Source: Pseudomonadota bacterium | GTDB taxonomy: Bacteria > Myxococcota_A > UBA796 > SXON01 | Direction: 5' to 3' | Length of the DNA: 64,000 bases | Assembly (NCBI GenBank): GCA_030685065.1 | Contig: JAUXQH010000151.1 | Coordinates: 52,887-116,886 of the forward strand | Shown: positions 42,702 to 54,144 of the stretch, in pieces | Position numbering within the stretch: position 1 is the stretch's first letter | How the letters are laid out: each line of letters begins with the position of its first letter | Translations under genes and position numbers: made by a program | Notes under the pieces: generated by a model | What the model was told of the DNA's origin: nothing | The model's database searches: none | Seen by the model: the letters and a program-made list of their open reading frames with translations, nothing else

Positions 42702-43799
42702 TTGAGAACCGCTCCGAGCTCCGCGCTCCGTTGTCGTCCCCGAGGCTCCGCCGGCCCCTCCGCGGTGCTGGCCGTCGCCACCCTGGCCGTCGCCACCCTG
42801 GCCGGCACCGGATGTCAGGACTACCAGCTCTATCAGCTCAAGGACGAGCCGGGCGCCGAGGACACCGCGGGCACGTTCGCTCCCCTCGTCGACATCGAGG
42901 AGAACGGGGCGTTGGATGACACCGCCGGCGAGCTTGCCTTGGTGGTGCCCTCGGTAGGCGCGGCGAACGCGTCGATCAACGTCATCCTCCAATACTCCAG
43001 CTTCGGGAACGCGGCCCAGGGATGCTCGTTCGACGTGGCCTTCTACCCCCTGACCGGGGACGACGGGTACGGCAGCGGCGGAACCGCGCAGACGATCAAC
43101 ATGCCCGCCGACCCGGGCACCTGCGCGTTCACGCTCTTCGATCCCGACGACACCGGCACGGGCGGCAGCATGACCGTTCGCGGTACGGTCGACGCGGGGG
43201 CGGAGCTCCACGCCTACAACGAATCGTACGACATCACGCTCACCCGCCAGGAGAGCGACGACGGCTCGCTGCGCTACCGTTGGGAGGGGTGCGACCGCTC
43301 GGTGTTCCCCTTCGCCCAGGCCCTCTCGCTGTCGGGCTCCGGGGAGGAGGGCGGGATCGACGCGTTCGACCTGCCCGACGTGATCGCGGTCGGCCCCGAC
43401 GTCATCCAGACGTATCCGACCGACTCCGATCTCGACCTCGGGGTCCTGCCCCTCTCCCTCGCGCAGCCATTCGACTGGCAGTGGGATTGGAGCGCCGCCT
43501 TCCCGAGCACGGCCGAGGGGCCGGTGACGGTCGCGCAGATGTTCATGATTCGGAACGCGCGGACGTCGGACAACCGGATGCTCGAGGCGCTCGCGTGCAA
43601 GCCGGCCGAAGACGGCGGGCTGACCGTCGACCCCGAAGATCTCGGCCAGCTCTCCCCCGACCCCGGCGACGGCTCCACCTACGCCGGCGCGCAGCTCGAC
43701 ACCTACTTCTACGGCGCCACCGCGGACGCCCCCTGGGGGCAGACGCTGCGCGCCCAGTCGTTGATCAGCATGTCGGGGCTGCTGCGCCTGTCGCCTTGA
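42702..43799 (+). CDS. hypothetical lipoprotein, beta-rich
   Basis: The product is 365 aa. The best start is TTG at 42702, which has GGAGAGG 7 nt upstream (42688-42694) and yields a signal peptide ending in lipobox GTGC. An in-frame GTG at 42765 is an alternative. The mature protein is acidic and beta-rich with four cysteines after the lipid anchor. A YDGGxG-type loop and Asp/Thr-rich linker are seen (DPDDTGTGGS). I recognise no family. It is divergent from the GH18 gene. Confidence 0.72.
   Translation: MRTAPSSALRCRPRGSAGPSAVLAVATLAVATLAGTGCQDYQLYQLKDEPGAEDTAGTFAPLVDIEENGALDDTAGELALVVPSVGAANASINVILQYSSFGNAAQGCSFDVAFYPLTGDDGYGSGGTAQTINMPADPGTCAFTLFDPDDTGTGGSMTVRGTVDAGAELHAYNESYDITLTRQESDDGSLRYRWEGCDRSVFPFAQALSLSGSGEEGGIDAFDLPDVIAVGPDVIQTYPTDSDLDLGVLPLSLAQPFDWQWDWSAAFPSTAEGPVTVAQMFMIRNARTSDNRMLEALACKPAEDGGLTVDPEDLGQLSPDPGDGSTYAGAQLDTYFYGATADAPWGQTLRAQSLISMSGLLRLSP
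42771..42800 (+). repeat. perfect 15-bp tandem duplication in a signal peptide
   Basis: GCCGTCGCCACCCTG occurs twice in a row and encodes AVATL-AVATL in the hydrophobic core of the lipoprotein signal at 42702. Slippage here could change the length of the signal. Confidence 0.8.
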
Positions 43800-43802
43800 T
43801 CT

Positions 43803-45134
43803 CTACGCGGTCTCCAGCGCGCCCGTGAATTGGGCGGCCTCGGTAGAGGCCTCGAGCGCCGTGGTCGAGGAGGTTCCCCCCGCGATGATCTGCGCCACGT
43901 CGTCGAAATAGCCGGTGCCGACCTCTCGCTGGTGGCGGACGGCGGTGTAGCCGAGCGGCTCCGCGGCGAACTCCTCCGCCTGGAGCTCCGCGTAGGCGGC
44001 CATGCCCCGCTCCCCGTACGCGTGCGCCAGCGTGAACATGCCATGGCTGATGCTGTGGAAGCCGGCCAGCGTGACGAACTGGAACTTGTACCCCATGGCC
44101 CCCAGCTCACGTTGGAAGCGCTCCAACGCGGCGGGGTCCATGTGTGTCTTCCAATTGAACGACGGCGAGCAATTGTACGCCAACAGCTTGTCCGGGAACG
44201 CGGCGCGGATCGCCTCCGCGAAGCGCCGGGCGCCGACCAGATCGGGGGTCGAGGTCTCGCACCACAACACGTCGGCGTAGGGCGCGTAGGCCATCGCCCG
44301 CATGATGGCGGCGTCGAGCCCGCCCTTGTAGTGATGAAAGCCCTCCGGGCTACGCGTGCCTGTCAGGAAGGGCTGGTCGCGCAGATCGATATCGTTGGTG
44401 ACGAGCTTCGCGCTCTCCGCGTCCGTACGCGCGATGAGGACCGTGCGCACCCCCAACACATCCGCGGCCAGCCGCGCGGCCACGAGCGTCCGGATGAATT
44501 GGCTGACCGGCAACAGCACCTTGCCGCCGAGGTGCCCGCACTTCTTCTCGCTCGCGAGCTGGTCCTCGAAGTGGATCCCGGCGGCGCCGGCCTCGATCAG
44601 CGCGCGCGCGATCTCGAAGGCGTTGAGCGGGCCCCCGAAGCCGGCCTCGGCATCGGCCACGATGGGCGCGAACCACTGACGCCCCGCGCGCCCCTCCGCG
44701 TGGTCGACCTGGTCGGCGCGCTGGAGCGCCTGGTTGATGCGCCGCACGAGCGTCGGGACGCTGTTGCTGGGGTAGAGGCTCTGGTCGGGGTAGGTGTGGC
44801 CGGAGAGGTTTCCGTCCGCGGCCACCTGCCAACCGCTCACGTACACGGCGGGCAGCCCCGCGCGCACCTGCTGCACCGCCTGGTTTCCGGTAGACGCCCC
44901 GAGCGCGGGCACGAACGCGCGCGAGCCGAGCATCTCCCAGAGGCGGTCGGCGCCCACCTCGGCGAAGGTGTGGCGGACGTGGAGGGTGCCTCGGAGCCGA
45001 TCGACGTCCGCGGACTCATAGGGGCGGACCACACCCGCCCACCGCCCCTTCGGGGGCGCGGTCCCGTCGGGGCCGAGCGCGCTCTCGGGCTTCGCGACGG
45101 CGGGCCGGGTCTGGACGGGCTTTCTGCTTGGCAT
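43803..45134 (-). CDS. aceA: isocitrate lyase
   Basis: The enzyme splits isocitrate into succinate and glyoxylate, the first step of the glyoxylate shunt for growth on acetate or fatty acids. The product is 443 aa, normal length. The catalytic KKCGH lies at 197-201, and further hallmark segments include GNLSGHTYPDQSLYPSNS, ADAEAGFGG and the C-terminal TGYFDDVAQII. It follows aceB by 4 bp on the same strand. Confidence 0.96.
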   Translation of the reverse strand: MPSRKPVQTRPAVAKPESALGPDGTAPPKGRWAGVVRPYESADVDRLRGTLHVRHTFAEVGADRLWEMLGSRAFVPALGASTGNQAVQQVRAGLPAVYVSGWQVAADGNLSGHTYPDQSLYPSNSVPTLVRRINQALQRADQVDHAEGRAGRQWFAPIVADAEAGFGGPLNAFEIARALIEAGAAGIHFEDQLASEKKCGHLGGKVLLPVSQFIRTLVAARLAADVLGVRTVLIARTDAESAKLVTNDIDLRDQPFLTGTRSPEGFHHYKGGLDAAIMRAMAYAPYADVLWCETSTPDLVGARRFAEAIRAAFPDKLLAYNCSPSFNWKTHMDPAALERFQRELGAMGYKFQFVTLAGFHSISHGMFTLAHAYGERGMAAYAELQAEEFAAEPLGYTAVRHQREVGTGYFDDVAQIIAGGTSSTTALEASTEAAQFTGALETA

Positions 45135-45138
45135 CGTG

Positions 45139-46782
<1,644 letters not shown>

Positions 46783-46847
46783 GCCTATGAGCTTGAGGCC
46801 GAAACGCCGTTTAGTCCAGCTTTTTTAGCCGCTCTCGCCACGATCTC

Positions 46848-46890
46848 CAAAAAGGTAGAGGCCCCCCTGCCCTCTCCGGACAGGGGGGCC
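46848..46890 (-). terminator. rho-independent terminator before aceB
   Basis: On the minus strand a 10-bp GC stem (arms GGCCCCCCTG and CAGGGGGGCC, 46860-46890) is followed within 10 nt by a run of T. It terminates the small membrane-protein gene at 46903 and isolates aceBA transcription. Confidence 0.8.
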
Positions 46891-46902
46891 GGGCCCACCC
46901 GA

Positions 46903-47178
46903 TCAGCGATCGCCGGGACGCATTCGACGCCCCCCGTCCTCACGCTTCTCCAGCTCGCCGGCCTGCCACCACCAGAGCCCCCCCCCGATGACCAGAACCA
47001 GCGCGAAGACCACCAATCCAGGCAGCCCTCCGAAGAACAGCGCAAAAACCGCCGTTGCTAACCCGACCACACCAATGAGGATCCAGGCGAACACCTGGAA
47101 CACGGGCCGTATCCTGTCTGGGTTGGTACCCATCCTGCGAAGCATCCTGTCACGCCAGTCTCTGTCGAAGCTAGGCAC
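46903..47178 (-). CDS. small two-helix membrane protein
   Basis: The product is 91 aa. A basic N-terminus of about 28 residues is followed by two hydrophobic helices (about 28-48 and 52-70) and a charged tail. A rho-independent terminator lies immediately after the stop. The opposite and shifted frames look like noise. No family is recognised. Confidence 0.72.
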   Translation of the reverse strand: MPSFDRDWRDRMLRRMGTNPDRIRPVFQVFAWILIGVVGLATAVFALFFGGLPGLVVFALVLVIGGGLWWWQAGELEKREDGGRRMRPGDR

Positions 47179-47266
47179 CCAGCGCCCTGAAACAAGGCGC
47201 CCCGGCGCTGTCCGGAGGCGGTGACATGCCTACTCTTCGGTGGGACCCATCTTTGGGGGGCTGCGG

Positions 47267-47605
47267 ATGCGAAAAAAGAACGGGGAAGGACGAGCCTCCG
47301 CCTCGAGTTCCAGCCTGCTACGACAACCGGACCTCGGCGGAGGGCAGGTGCCGCGGGAGGTGGAGGGGCGGCCGAGGGGCACCCACCCCGTGAGCGCCTT
47401 CGCGGGGGCGCTGGAGGGCGGCGCGGGGGCGCGCGGGGCGGCGAGCCGCTGGCACAGCGAGCCCGGAGAGATGGCGGGCGGGAGCGGGCGCGGCGTGCTC
47501 TACGACGGACCGGAGAGGAGGAAGCACCAACTGGAGTGGGAGGTGTGGCAGCGCACGGACCGCCGGGTGCGCCCGTTCGTGTACGCCGGAGACCAGCAGG
47601 TCTGA
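47267..47605 (+). CDS. small Gly/Arg-rich protein, unknown function
   Basis: The product is 112 aa from the ATG at 47267, which is preceded by a G-rich possible ribosome-binding site. The N-terminal half is low-complexity. The C-terminal WEVWQRTDRRVRPFVYAGDQQV looks like genuine protein sequence. It lies 34 bp before the FG-GAP gene. Real coding status is uncertain. Confidence 0.42.
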   Translation: MRKKNGEGRASASSSSLLRQPDLGGGQVPREVEGRPRGTHPVSAFAGALEGGAGARGAASRWHSEPGEMAGGSGRGVLYDGPERRKHQLEWEVWQRTDRRVRPFVYAGDQQV

Positions 47606-47639
47606 CGAGGTGGCACGGACGAGGATACGGGCGTCCCCG

Positions 47640-49160
47640 ATGCGCCTCGCCTTCACCCGCTCCCTGCTCGTGTTCCTGTCGGCCACGTGGGTCGGGTGCG
47701 ACGCGCCCAAGGACCGCGCGTCCGCCGACTCGGGGCCCGATGACACGGGCGAGCCGCCGTCCGTTCCCGTCACCCTCGCGGACGCCGACGCCACCTTTGT
47801 CGGCGCCCCCTCCACGGCCGCCGGCAGCGCGGTGGCGGGCGCCGGTGACCTCGACGGGGATGGGAGACACGACGTGGCCGTGGGCGCCTTCTACGGCAAC
47901 CTCGCGTGTGTGTGGCCTGGGCCGGTCTCGGCCGGCGCCCATCCGCTGTCGGAGGGTGCCTGCGTCGAGGGTGAGGCCGTGTACGACTTCCTCGGGTACG
48001 CGATTGCGGGCGCGGGGGACGTGGATGGGGACGGCGAGGACGAGCTGATCGTGAGCGCGATCGGGAACGACGACGGCGGCATCGACGCCGGCAAGGTGTA
48101 CCTGTTCCTCGAGGGCCCACCCGCCGGCCGATCCCCGGCCGACGAGGCGGCCGTGGTCTTCGTGGGCGAAGCCCCGGGCGACCAGGCCGGTGCCACGGTG
48201 GCCGCGGCGGGAAACGTCGGGGGCGACGCCGTTCCGGGCGTGCTCGTAGGCGCCACGGGGAACGACGCCGGCGGCGGCGGCGCGGGCCGGGTCTACCTCC
48301 TCCGCGGCCCGTTCGTGGCGGGGGCGACCGCCCTGGGAGACGCCTACGCGACCTTTACGGGCACGGCCACCTCCGCGCCGCGCCCGCCGAACGGCGAGCT
48401 GGCCCACGGGGCGTCAACCGGCGGGGACGCCCTCGGGGAGGCTGTCGCCGGGGTGGGAGACCTCGACGGGGACGGCGTGGACGATCTCGCCCTCGGCGCG
48501 GGCGGGGCCGACCCCTCGGCAGAGTCGGGCGGGGGCGAGGACAGCGGCGCCGTCTGGATCGTGCGCGGCCCCGTGTCCGCGGGAGACCACACGGCGGCGG
48601 ACGCCGACGCCCGTCTCCTCGGTCCCGGGCCCGGCGCCTACGCGGGCGCCGCGGTGGCGGGCGCCGGAGACCTGGACGGAGATGGGCTCGCCGACCTGCT
48701 CGTGGCGGCGGATGGCTACCTGGGTGGCCGCGTGTACGTGCTGCTCGGGCCGATCGCGGAGGGTGACCTCCCCCTCGGCGACGCCCTCCCGACCCTCGTG
48801 GCGGATGCCCCCGGAGACGACGCCGGTTGGTCCCTCGCTGGAGCGGGCGACATCGATGGGGATGGGCGGCCCGAGGTCCTGGTGGGCGCCCCCGGGGGAG
48901 ACCACGGGGGGCTCGACGGCGGCGGGATCTACCTGATCCGCGACGCCGCCACGCCCGGCGTGCGCGCCCTCGGCGACGCCGGAGTCCTCCTCGCGGCCGA
49001 GGCCGCCTCCGACGCAGCCGGGCGCTCGGTCGCGGCGGCGGGGGACCCCGACGGAGACGGGCTCGCCGACGTGCTGGCGGGCGCGCTCTACAACCAGGAC
49101 GGCGGGGTTTTCGCGGGCAAGGCCTACCTCTTCCACGGCGCCACCGCGCGGGCGTGGTGA
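47640..49160 (+). CDS. FG-GAP repeat lipoprotein
   Basis: The product is 506 aa from the ATG at 47640. A signal peptide ends in lipobox VGC (LSATWVGCDAP). About seven FG-GAP blades follow, each with a DxDGDGxxD calcium loop (GDLDGDGRHDVAVGAFYGN, GDVDGDGEDELIVSAIGND). This predicts an integrin-like propeller. It is similar to the protein at 14057 but lacks the MopE motif. The next gene is the response regulator, which starts 56 bp downstream. Confidence 0.85.
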   Translation: MRLAFTRSLLVFLSATWVGCDAPKDRASADSGPDDTGEPPSVPVTLADADATFVGAPSTAAGSAVAGAGDLDGDGRHDVAVGAFYGNLACVWPGPVSAGAHPLSEGACVEGEAVYDFLGYAIAGAGDVDGDGEDELIVSAIGNDDGGIDAGKVYLFLEGPPAGRSPADEAAVVFVGEAPGDQAGATVAAAGNVGGDAVPGVLVGATGNDAGGGGAGRVYLLRGPFVAGATALGDAYATFTGTATSAPRPPNGELAHGASTGGDALGEAVAGVGDLDGDGVDDLALGAGGADPSAESGGGEDSGAVWIVRGPVSAGDHTAADADARLLGPGPGAYAGAAVAGAGDLDGDGLADLLVAADGYLGGRVYVLLGPIAEGDLPLGDALPTLVADAPGDDAGWSLAGAGDIDGDGRPEVLVGAPGGDHGGLDGGGIYLIRDAATPGVRALGDAGVLLAAEAASDAAGRSVAAAGDPDGDGLADVLAGALYNQDGGVFAGKAYLFHGATARAW

Positions 49161-49216
49161 CCCGAAGTGCCGGTCGGATCGGGCGAGGGCGTTAGAACGA
49201 CGCGCGGGGGGTGGCG

Positions 49217-50686
<1,470 letters not shown>

Positions 50687-50690
50687 CGTA

Positions 50691-50716
50691 TCGCTTCGGT
50701 ACGGGGCCCGAAGCGA
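50691..50716 (+). terminator. hairpin after the response-regulator gene
   Basis: TCGCTTCGG and CCGAAGCGA form a perfect 9-bp stem with an 8-nt loop, 4 bp after the TGA. No T tract follows. It could also be a second activator site for the promoter downstream. Confidence 0.5.
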
Positions 50717-50717
50717 C

Positions 50718-50734
50718 TGTCTCGTAGTGAGACA
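50718..50734. promoter_or_regulatory. 17-bp palindrome, putative NtrC-type upstream activator site
   Basis: TGTCTCGTAGTGAGACA is a perfect dyad of 6-bp arms around 5 bp, the geometry of sites bound by Fis-type domains. Its centre is about 76 bp upstream of the predicted start of the sigma-54 transcript. A half-site TGTCTC recurs upstream of the histidine kinase at 58623. Confidence 0.55.
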
Positions 50735-50775
50735 CTCCCCCCACAGAAGTGGACAAACTCCAGCTTCTTCCATGC

Positions 50776-50791
50776 TGGCACGCTTCCTGCA
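50776..50791 (+). promoter_or_regulatory. sigma-54 (-24/-12) promoter
   Basis: TGGCACGCTTCCTGCA has the invariant GG and GC with exactly 10 bp between them and TGGCAC at the -24 element. The transcript should start near 50802. There is no long gene between here and 50933. Confidence 0.75.
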
Positions 50792-50801
50792 TCTGGCCGA
50801 T

Positions 50802-50928
50802 TCGTTGTCAATCCCGCGGCCACGCACCGCCCCCGGTGCCCATCGGCACGGATCCTCGGGATTGACGCCCTTTCTGGTGCGCGCGTAGACGCGCCCCCCG
50901 CCCGCCTCGTCCGCCTTCCAGGCGGGCG
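50802..50928 (+). ncRNA. candidate sigma-54-dependent structured small RNA or leader
   Basis: From the predicted start to the last hairpin the sequence is nested inverted repeats. A 10-bp closing stem pairs 50807-50816 with 50857-50866 (arms GTCAATCCCG and CGGGATTGAC). Inside it are two mutually exclusive hairpins, GCACCG/CGGTGC (50824-50839) and GTGCC/GGCAC (50836-50849). A GCGCG/CGCGC hairpin lies at 50881-50894. A 9-bp terminator-like stem pairs 50899-50907 with 50920-50928. No coding sequence is evident. It may be a free small RNA or the leader of the rluA-type gene that follows. Confidence 0.5.
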
Positions 50929-50932
50929 TCGT

Positions 50933-52081
50933 GTGGCACGGGGGGCGTGTTCGCGGCGCTCCGCCGTCACGCGCGGGCCCGCTCGGCGGGGGCATCGGTT
51001 AGAAGCCCGCGACCCGAGGCCTCCCATCGTACGCCTGCTCGATCATCTCGCCACCCTCGGGCTCCGCAGCAACGCCGCTCGGGACGCCCTCCGCACCGGC
51101 AAGGTGCGCATCGACAACGTCCCGACGGCGGACGCCGGCCGCTTGGTCGACCCCGCGCGCGTCCGGTACGACCCGAACACGCCCCGGATGGTCGTCGGCC
51201 GGGACGCCGTCATGCTGTGGTACGACCAGCACCTCGCCGTGGTGTGGAAGCCGCCCGAGATGCTCTCGGTGCCCGCGCCCGGCCGCCACGACGCCGAAAA
51301 CGTGCTCCGTTACGTCGGTACGCGCCTCGGCTCGGCGCTCGCCGTGCACCGCCTCGACGAGGAGACATCCGGCGTCATGCTCGTGGCCCGCACGGACGCG
51401 GCGCAGGAGGCCCTCAAGGCGCTCTTCGAGTCACACACGATCGAGCGCCGCTACCTCGCGCTCGTTCGCGGCGCCTTCCCCGCCGGCCCGTCGCGCGAGA
51501 TGCGCACGATGATGGTGCGTGACCGAGGAGACGGCCTGCGCGGCAGCGGGGACGGCTTCATGGCCAAGCCCGCGATCACGTGGCTCGCCCGCGTCGAGAG
51601 CTACGGCAAGGTGTCTCTCGTCGAGGCCCGCCTGGAGACAGGCCGCACGCACCAGGTGCGCATCCACCTCGCCGAGCTCGACCACCCCGTCCTCGGTGAC
51701 CCGTTGTACGCGGATCGCCACACCGCCGGCCAGGCCCCCCGCCTCGCGCTGCACGCGGCGCGTCTCGCCTTCCGCCACCCGTTCACCCAGGAAGATCTGC
51801 ACTTCGTCGCGCCCCTCGCGGACGACATGGAGATCCTCCGGCGGCGCTTCGCCGAGAAGGTGCAGGGCCGCTCCTCGGAGCAGCGGGAGGCCGCGGCGAT
51901 CGAGCTCGGCGAGCGGGAAGCGCCGCCGCCGCCCATCGAGCGCCCGCACGGAACCGGCCGGCCGCAGGTGCGCGGACGCGGCGGGAATTCCGGGCGCAAC
52001 AGCCCGAGCGGCCGCGGCAGGTCCAGCGGCCCGAGCAAGCCGAGCGGCCCCAGCGGGCGCGGGCGTTCGGGCGGGCGGTAG
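50933..52081 (+). CDS. RluA-family RNA pseudouridine synthase
   Basis: The product is up to 382 aa. An S4 RNA-binding domain (about residues 33-75, LLDHLATLGLRSNAARDALR, then VRIDNV) precedes the catalytic domain. The latter has HRLDEETSGVMLVA with the catalytic Asp, RTHQVRIHLAE and HPVLGDPLYAD. The only usual start that keeps the S4 domain is the GTG at 50933, which adds an Arg-rich lead. A non-standard start nearer 51029 is possible. The C-terminal 45 residues are a Gly/Arg/Ser-rich disordered tail likely to bind RNA. The start lies 5 bp past the structured element driven by the sigma-54 promoter. Confidence 0.85.
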   Translation: MARGACSRRSAVTRGPARRGHRLEARDPRPPIVRLLDHLATLGLRSNAARDALRTGKVRIDNVPTADAGRLVDPARVRYDPNTPRMVVGRDAVMLWYDQHLAVVWKPPEMLSVPAPGRHDAENVLRYVGTRLGSALAVHRLDEETSGVMLVARTDAAQEALKALFESHTIERRYLALVRGAFPAGPSREMRTMMVRDRGDGLRGSGDGFMAKPAITWLARVESYGKVSLVEARLETGRTHQVRIHLAELDHPVLGDPLYADRHTAGQAPRLALHAARLAFRHPFTQEDLHFVAPLADDMEILRRRFAEKVQGRSSEQREAAAIELGEREAPPPPIERPHGTGRPQVRGRGGNSGRNSPSGRGRSSGPSKPSGPSGRGRSGGR

Positions 52082-52100
52082 CGCTCCCGGGGAGCGTGCC

Positions 52101-52703
52101 CTACGCGGCCGCTCCCGCTCGGAGGAGGAGCCGGCACGCCACGTCGGCGAGGTGCTCGGCGACCACGGCGTGCGGATCGCCGCCGGCGGTGCCCGGCTCG
52201 AAGAGCGCGAGATCCTCTGGCTCCGTGATGGCGTACCGCACGAGCAGGTGGTTGAGCGAGAGGAGCGCGAGCATCCGATCCGGGTCGAGCGGGATGCCGA
52301 GCGGGGCGAACGCGGCCGCGACCCGACCGAGCAGGGGGCCGAGCCACTTCGCGGAGACGGCCTCGGGGAGGCGCCGATTCTCGAGCACGTGGCGGAGCAG
52401 CACGCGCACCTCGACCTGGTGGGCGCGCGCGAAGCGGTAGAGCCCGAGGACGATGAGCCGCAGACGGGCCTCGGGATCGGGCTCGCCCTCCCCCGGGATG
52501 TCGAACGCGACCATGCGCCCGTAGGTGCGGTCGACCAGGGCCGCGTAGAGCCCCTGCTTGTCCCCGAAGTGGTAGGCGAGCGTCGCGATGTTCACGCCGG
52601 CGGCCAGCGCGATGGCGCGCGTGGAGGCGCCCGCGAAGCCCTCGGTCGCGAAGAGCGGGGCGGCGGCCTCGAGGATCCGCTCGCGGGTGGTGTCTCCGCT
52701 CAT
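52101..52703 (-). CDS. TetR-family transcriptional regulator
   Basis: The product is 200 aa. The N-terminal helix-turn-helix is typical of the family: RILEAAAPLFATEGFAGAST, then NIATLAYHFGDKQGLYAAL. The rest is the variable ligand-binding domain, about 140 residues, with no known ligand. Its ATG overlaps the stop of the upstream VTT-domain gene by 4 bp. It is the last gene of a four-gene operon and may control it. Confidence 0.92.
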   Translation of the reverse strand: MSGDTTRERILEAAAPLFATEGFAGASTRAIALAAGVNIATLAYHFGDKQGLYAALVDRTYGRMVAFDIPGEGEPDPEARLRLIVLGLYRFARAHQVEVRVLLRHVLENRRLPEAVSAKWLGPLLGRVAAAFAPLGIPLDPDRMLALLSLNHLLVRYAITEPEDLALFEPGTAGGDPHAVVAEHLADVACRLLLRAGAAA

Positions 52704-53281
52704 GCGCCCACCCCCCAGCCCGCCATGATGGCGAGGAGGGTGAAGCCGATCTTGACGCCGCGAGCGGAGGCCCCGAGGAGCAGATCGCGGAGCCCCAGCC
52801 CCATCACGCCCGCGCCGAACGTCGCGAGCCCGAAGGGCACCGGAGCGACCGACGCGACGGCGATGGCGCGCGCGCCGTAGTCCCGGAGCCAGTGGCCGAT
52901 CCGCCACCGCAGGAGGAGCGCGACCAGGGCCGGACGCCCCCGGAGCGAGCGCCCGACCGAGTAGACGAAAACGCTCGCGCACAACGATGCACCCCACGCC
53001 AGCACGAGGAGGGTGCCGGGGAGGACGCCGCCGGTGAAGCCGAGGAACAACGCGGGCTGGAACCCCAGGCCGGGCACCGAGTCGGTCACGAAGAGCGTCG
53101 CGAAGAGCCCCGGCAGCCCGTAGTCGGCCACGAGGCTCCCCGAGAACGTCGCGATCGGCTCGCGCAGGAGCGCACCGACGATCGCGACGAGCCCGATGAT
53201 CGCGACCAGCCCCAGACCCACCCGGACGAGCGTGGAGACGGAGACGGTGGGCAGGGCGGCCGAATCGAGCGGAGTTCTCAT
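52700..53281 (-). CDS. VTT-domain (DedA/TVP38-like) membrane protein
   Basis: The product is 193 aa with about five hydrophobic segments. TDSVPGLGFQPALFLGFTGGVLPG and the later ASVAPVPFGLATFGAGVMGLGLRD segment resemble the re-entrant-loop signature of DedA/VTT proteins, which move lipids or carriers across membranes. It overlaps the genes on both sides by 4 bp each. The family match is by pattern and is less certain than for the gene at 28434. Confidence 0.72.
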   Translation of the reverse strand: MRTPLDSAALPTVSVSTLVRVGLGLVAIIGLVAIVGALLREPIATFSGSLVADYGLPGLFATLFVTDSVPGLGFQPALFLGFTGGVLPGTLLVLAWGASLCASVFVYSVGRSLRGRPALVALLLRWRIGHWLRDYGARAIAVASVAPVPFGLATFGAGVMGLGLRDLLLGASARGVKIGFTLLAIMAGWGVGA

Positions 53282-54144
53282 CGCGCCCAGTTCGCCGCGA
53301 CGAACGTGTACGGCGGAAAGACCGGCGTGAAGTTGCTGTCCAGCCAGACCTGGGAGCCGACGATCATCGTCGGGACGGTGGGCCCGTTCGCGGGCTTCCA
53401 GAAGAGGACCGGGCCGAGGCGGATGTTGCGATCGCCGCTCTGCGGGGAGCTCTGCCACATTCCCAGGGCGCCGATCCACAGCTTGCGGTCGTTCGCCGGC
53501 ACGCCCTCCGCCGGCTTCACCGGCTTGATCAGCTCGAAGAACAGGTAGCCGTTGCGGTTGATCACGTCGCCGTCTGCGGAGACGTTGAGCATCTCCGAGG
53601 GGTCCCAGAACCACTCGAGGTCGCGATCGTAGGCCTCGACGTGATGATGGCGCCACTGCAATTCCAACACGACGATCACGGGGCCGGCGCGGCCCTTGAG
53701 CCGCGTCTCCGCGTCCAGGCGCAGGCCCCATCCGCCGGTGCGCACACCGTCCGCGACGAGCTCGCGCTTGTTCGCCTTCGTGGCCTCGAACGCGGGATCG
53801 TCGAACGGGAGGATGCTGGAGAAGGCGCCGATGTACCAGGTTCCGTAGGCGCGAAACGTCGCGTCCCAGAAGGCCACGGGCGCGATGCGGAGGACCGGAC
53901 CCACGCGCGGAAACGACGGCGTGATCTCGGCGTGCCCGGCGAGCGCGATGTGGCCGTCCGCGAGCAGGAAGTGATCGGACTTCCACAGCGGGAGGCGCGC
54001 CTCGGCCTCGAACACGTACTGAACCCCCTCGGGGAACAGCGCCACGCCGAGCTGGTGGCTCGTATGGAGCTCCACCGGCGCGGCGTGCGCGGGGGCGACG
54101 AGCGCGGACAAGAGCGGCAGGAGCAGGGCCCCGGGGAGCGTCAC
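53278..54144 (-). CDS. exported beta-rich envelope protein, unknown function
   Basis: The product is 288 aa from a GTG start that overlaps the SRPBCC gene stop by 4 bp. A signal peptide ends at about AHAA. The mature sequence has amphipathic strands with aromatic girdles (YVFEAEARLPLWKSDHFLLADGHIALAGH, and similar), as in outer-membrane beta-barrels. A barrel or a lipid-binding beta structure is plausible. No family is recognised. Confidence 0.7.
   Translation of the reverse strand: MTLPGALLLPLLSALVAPAHAAPVELHTSHQLGVALFPEGVQYVFEAEARLPLWKSDHFLLADGHIALAGHAEITPSFPRVGPVLRIAPVAFWDATFRAYGTWYIGAFSSILPFDDPAFEATKANKRELVADGVRTGGWGLRLDAETRLKGRAGPVIVVLELQWRHHHVEAYDRDLEWFWDPSEMLNVSADGDVINRNGYLFFELIKPVKPAEGVPANDRKLWIGALGMWQSSPQSGDRNIRLGPVLFWKPANGPTVPTMIVGSQVWLDSNFTPVFPPYTFVAANWAR

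Noticed and set aside
46785..47045. Alternative minus-strand frame overlapping the small membrane protein
   Set aside because: It runs through the rho-independent terminator and is Trp/Gly/Ser noise; the shifted frame with two clean helices is preferred.
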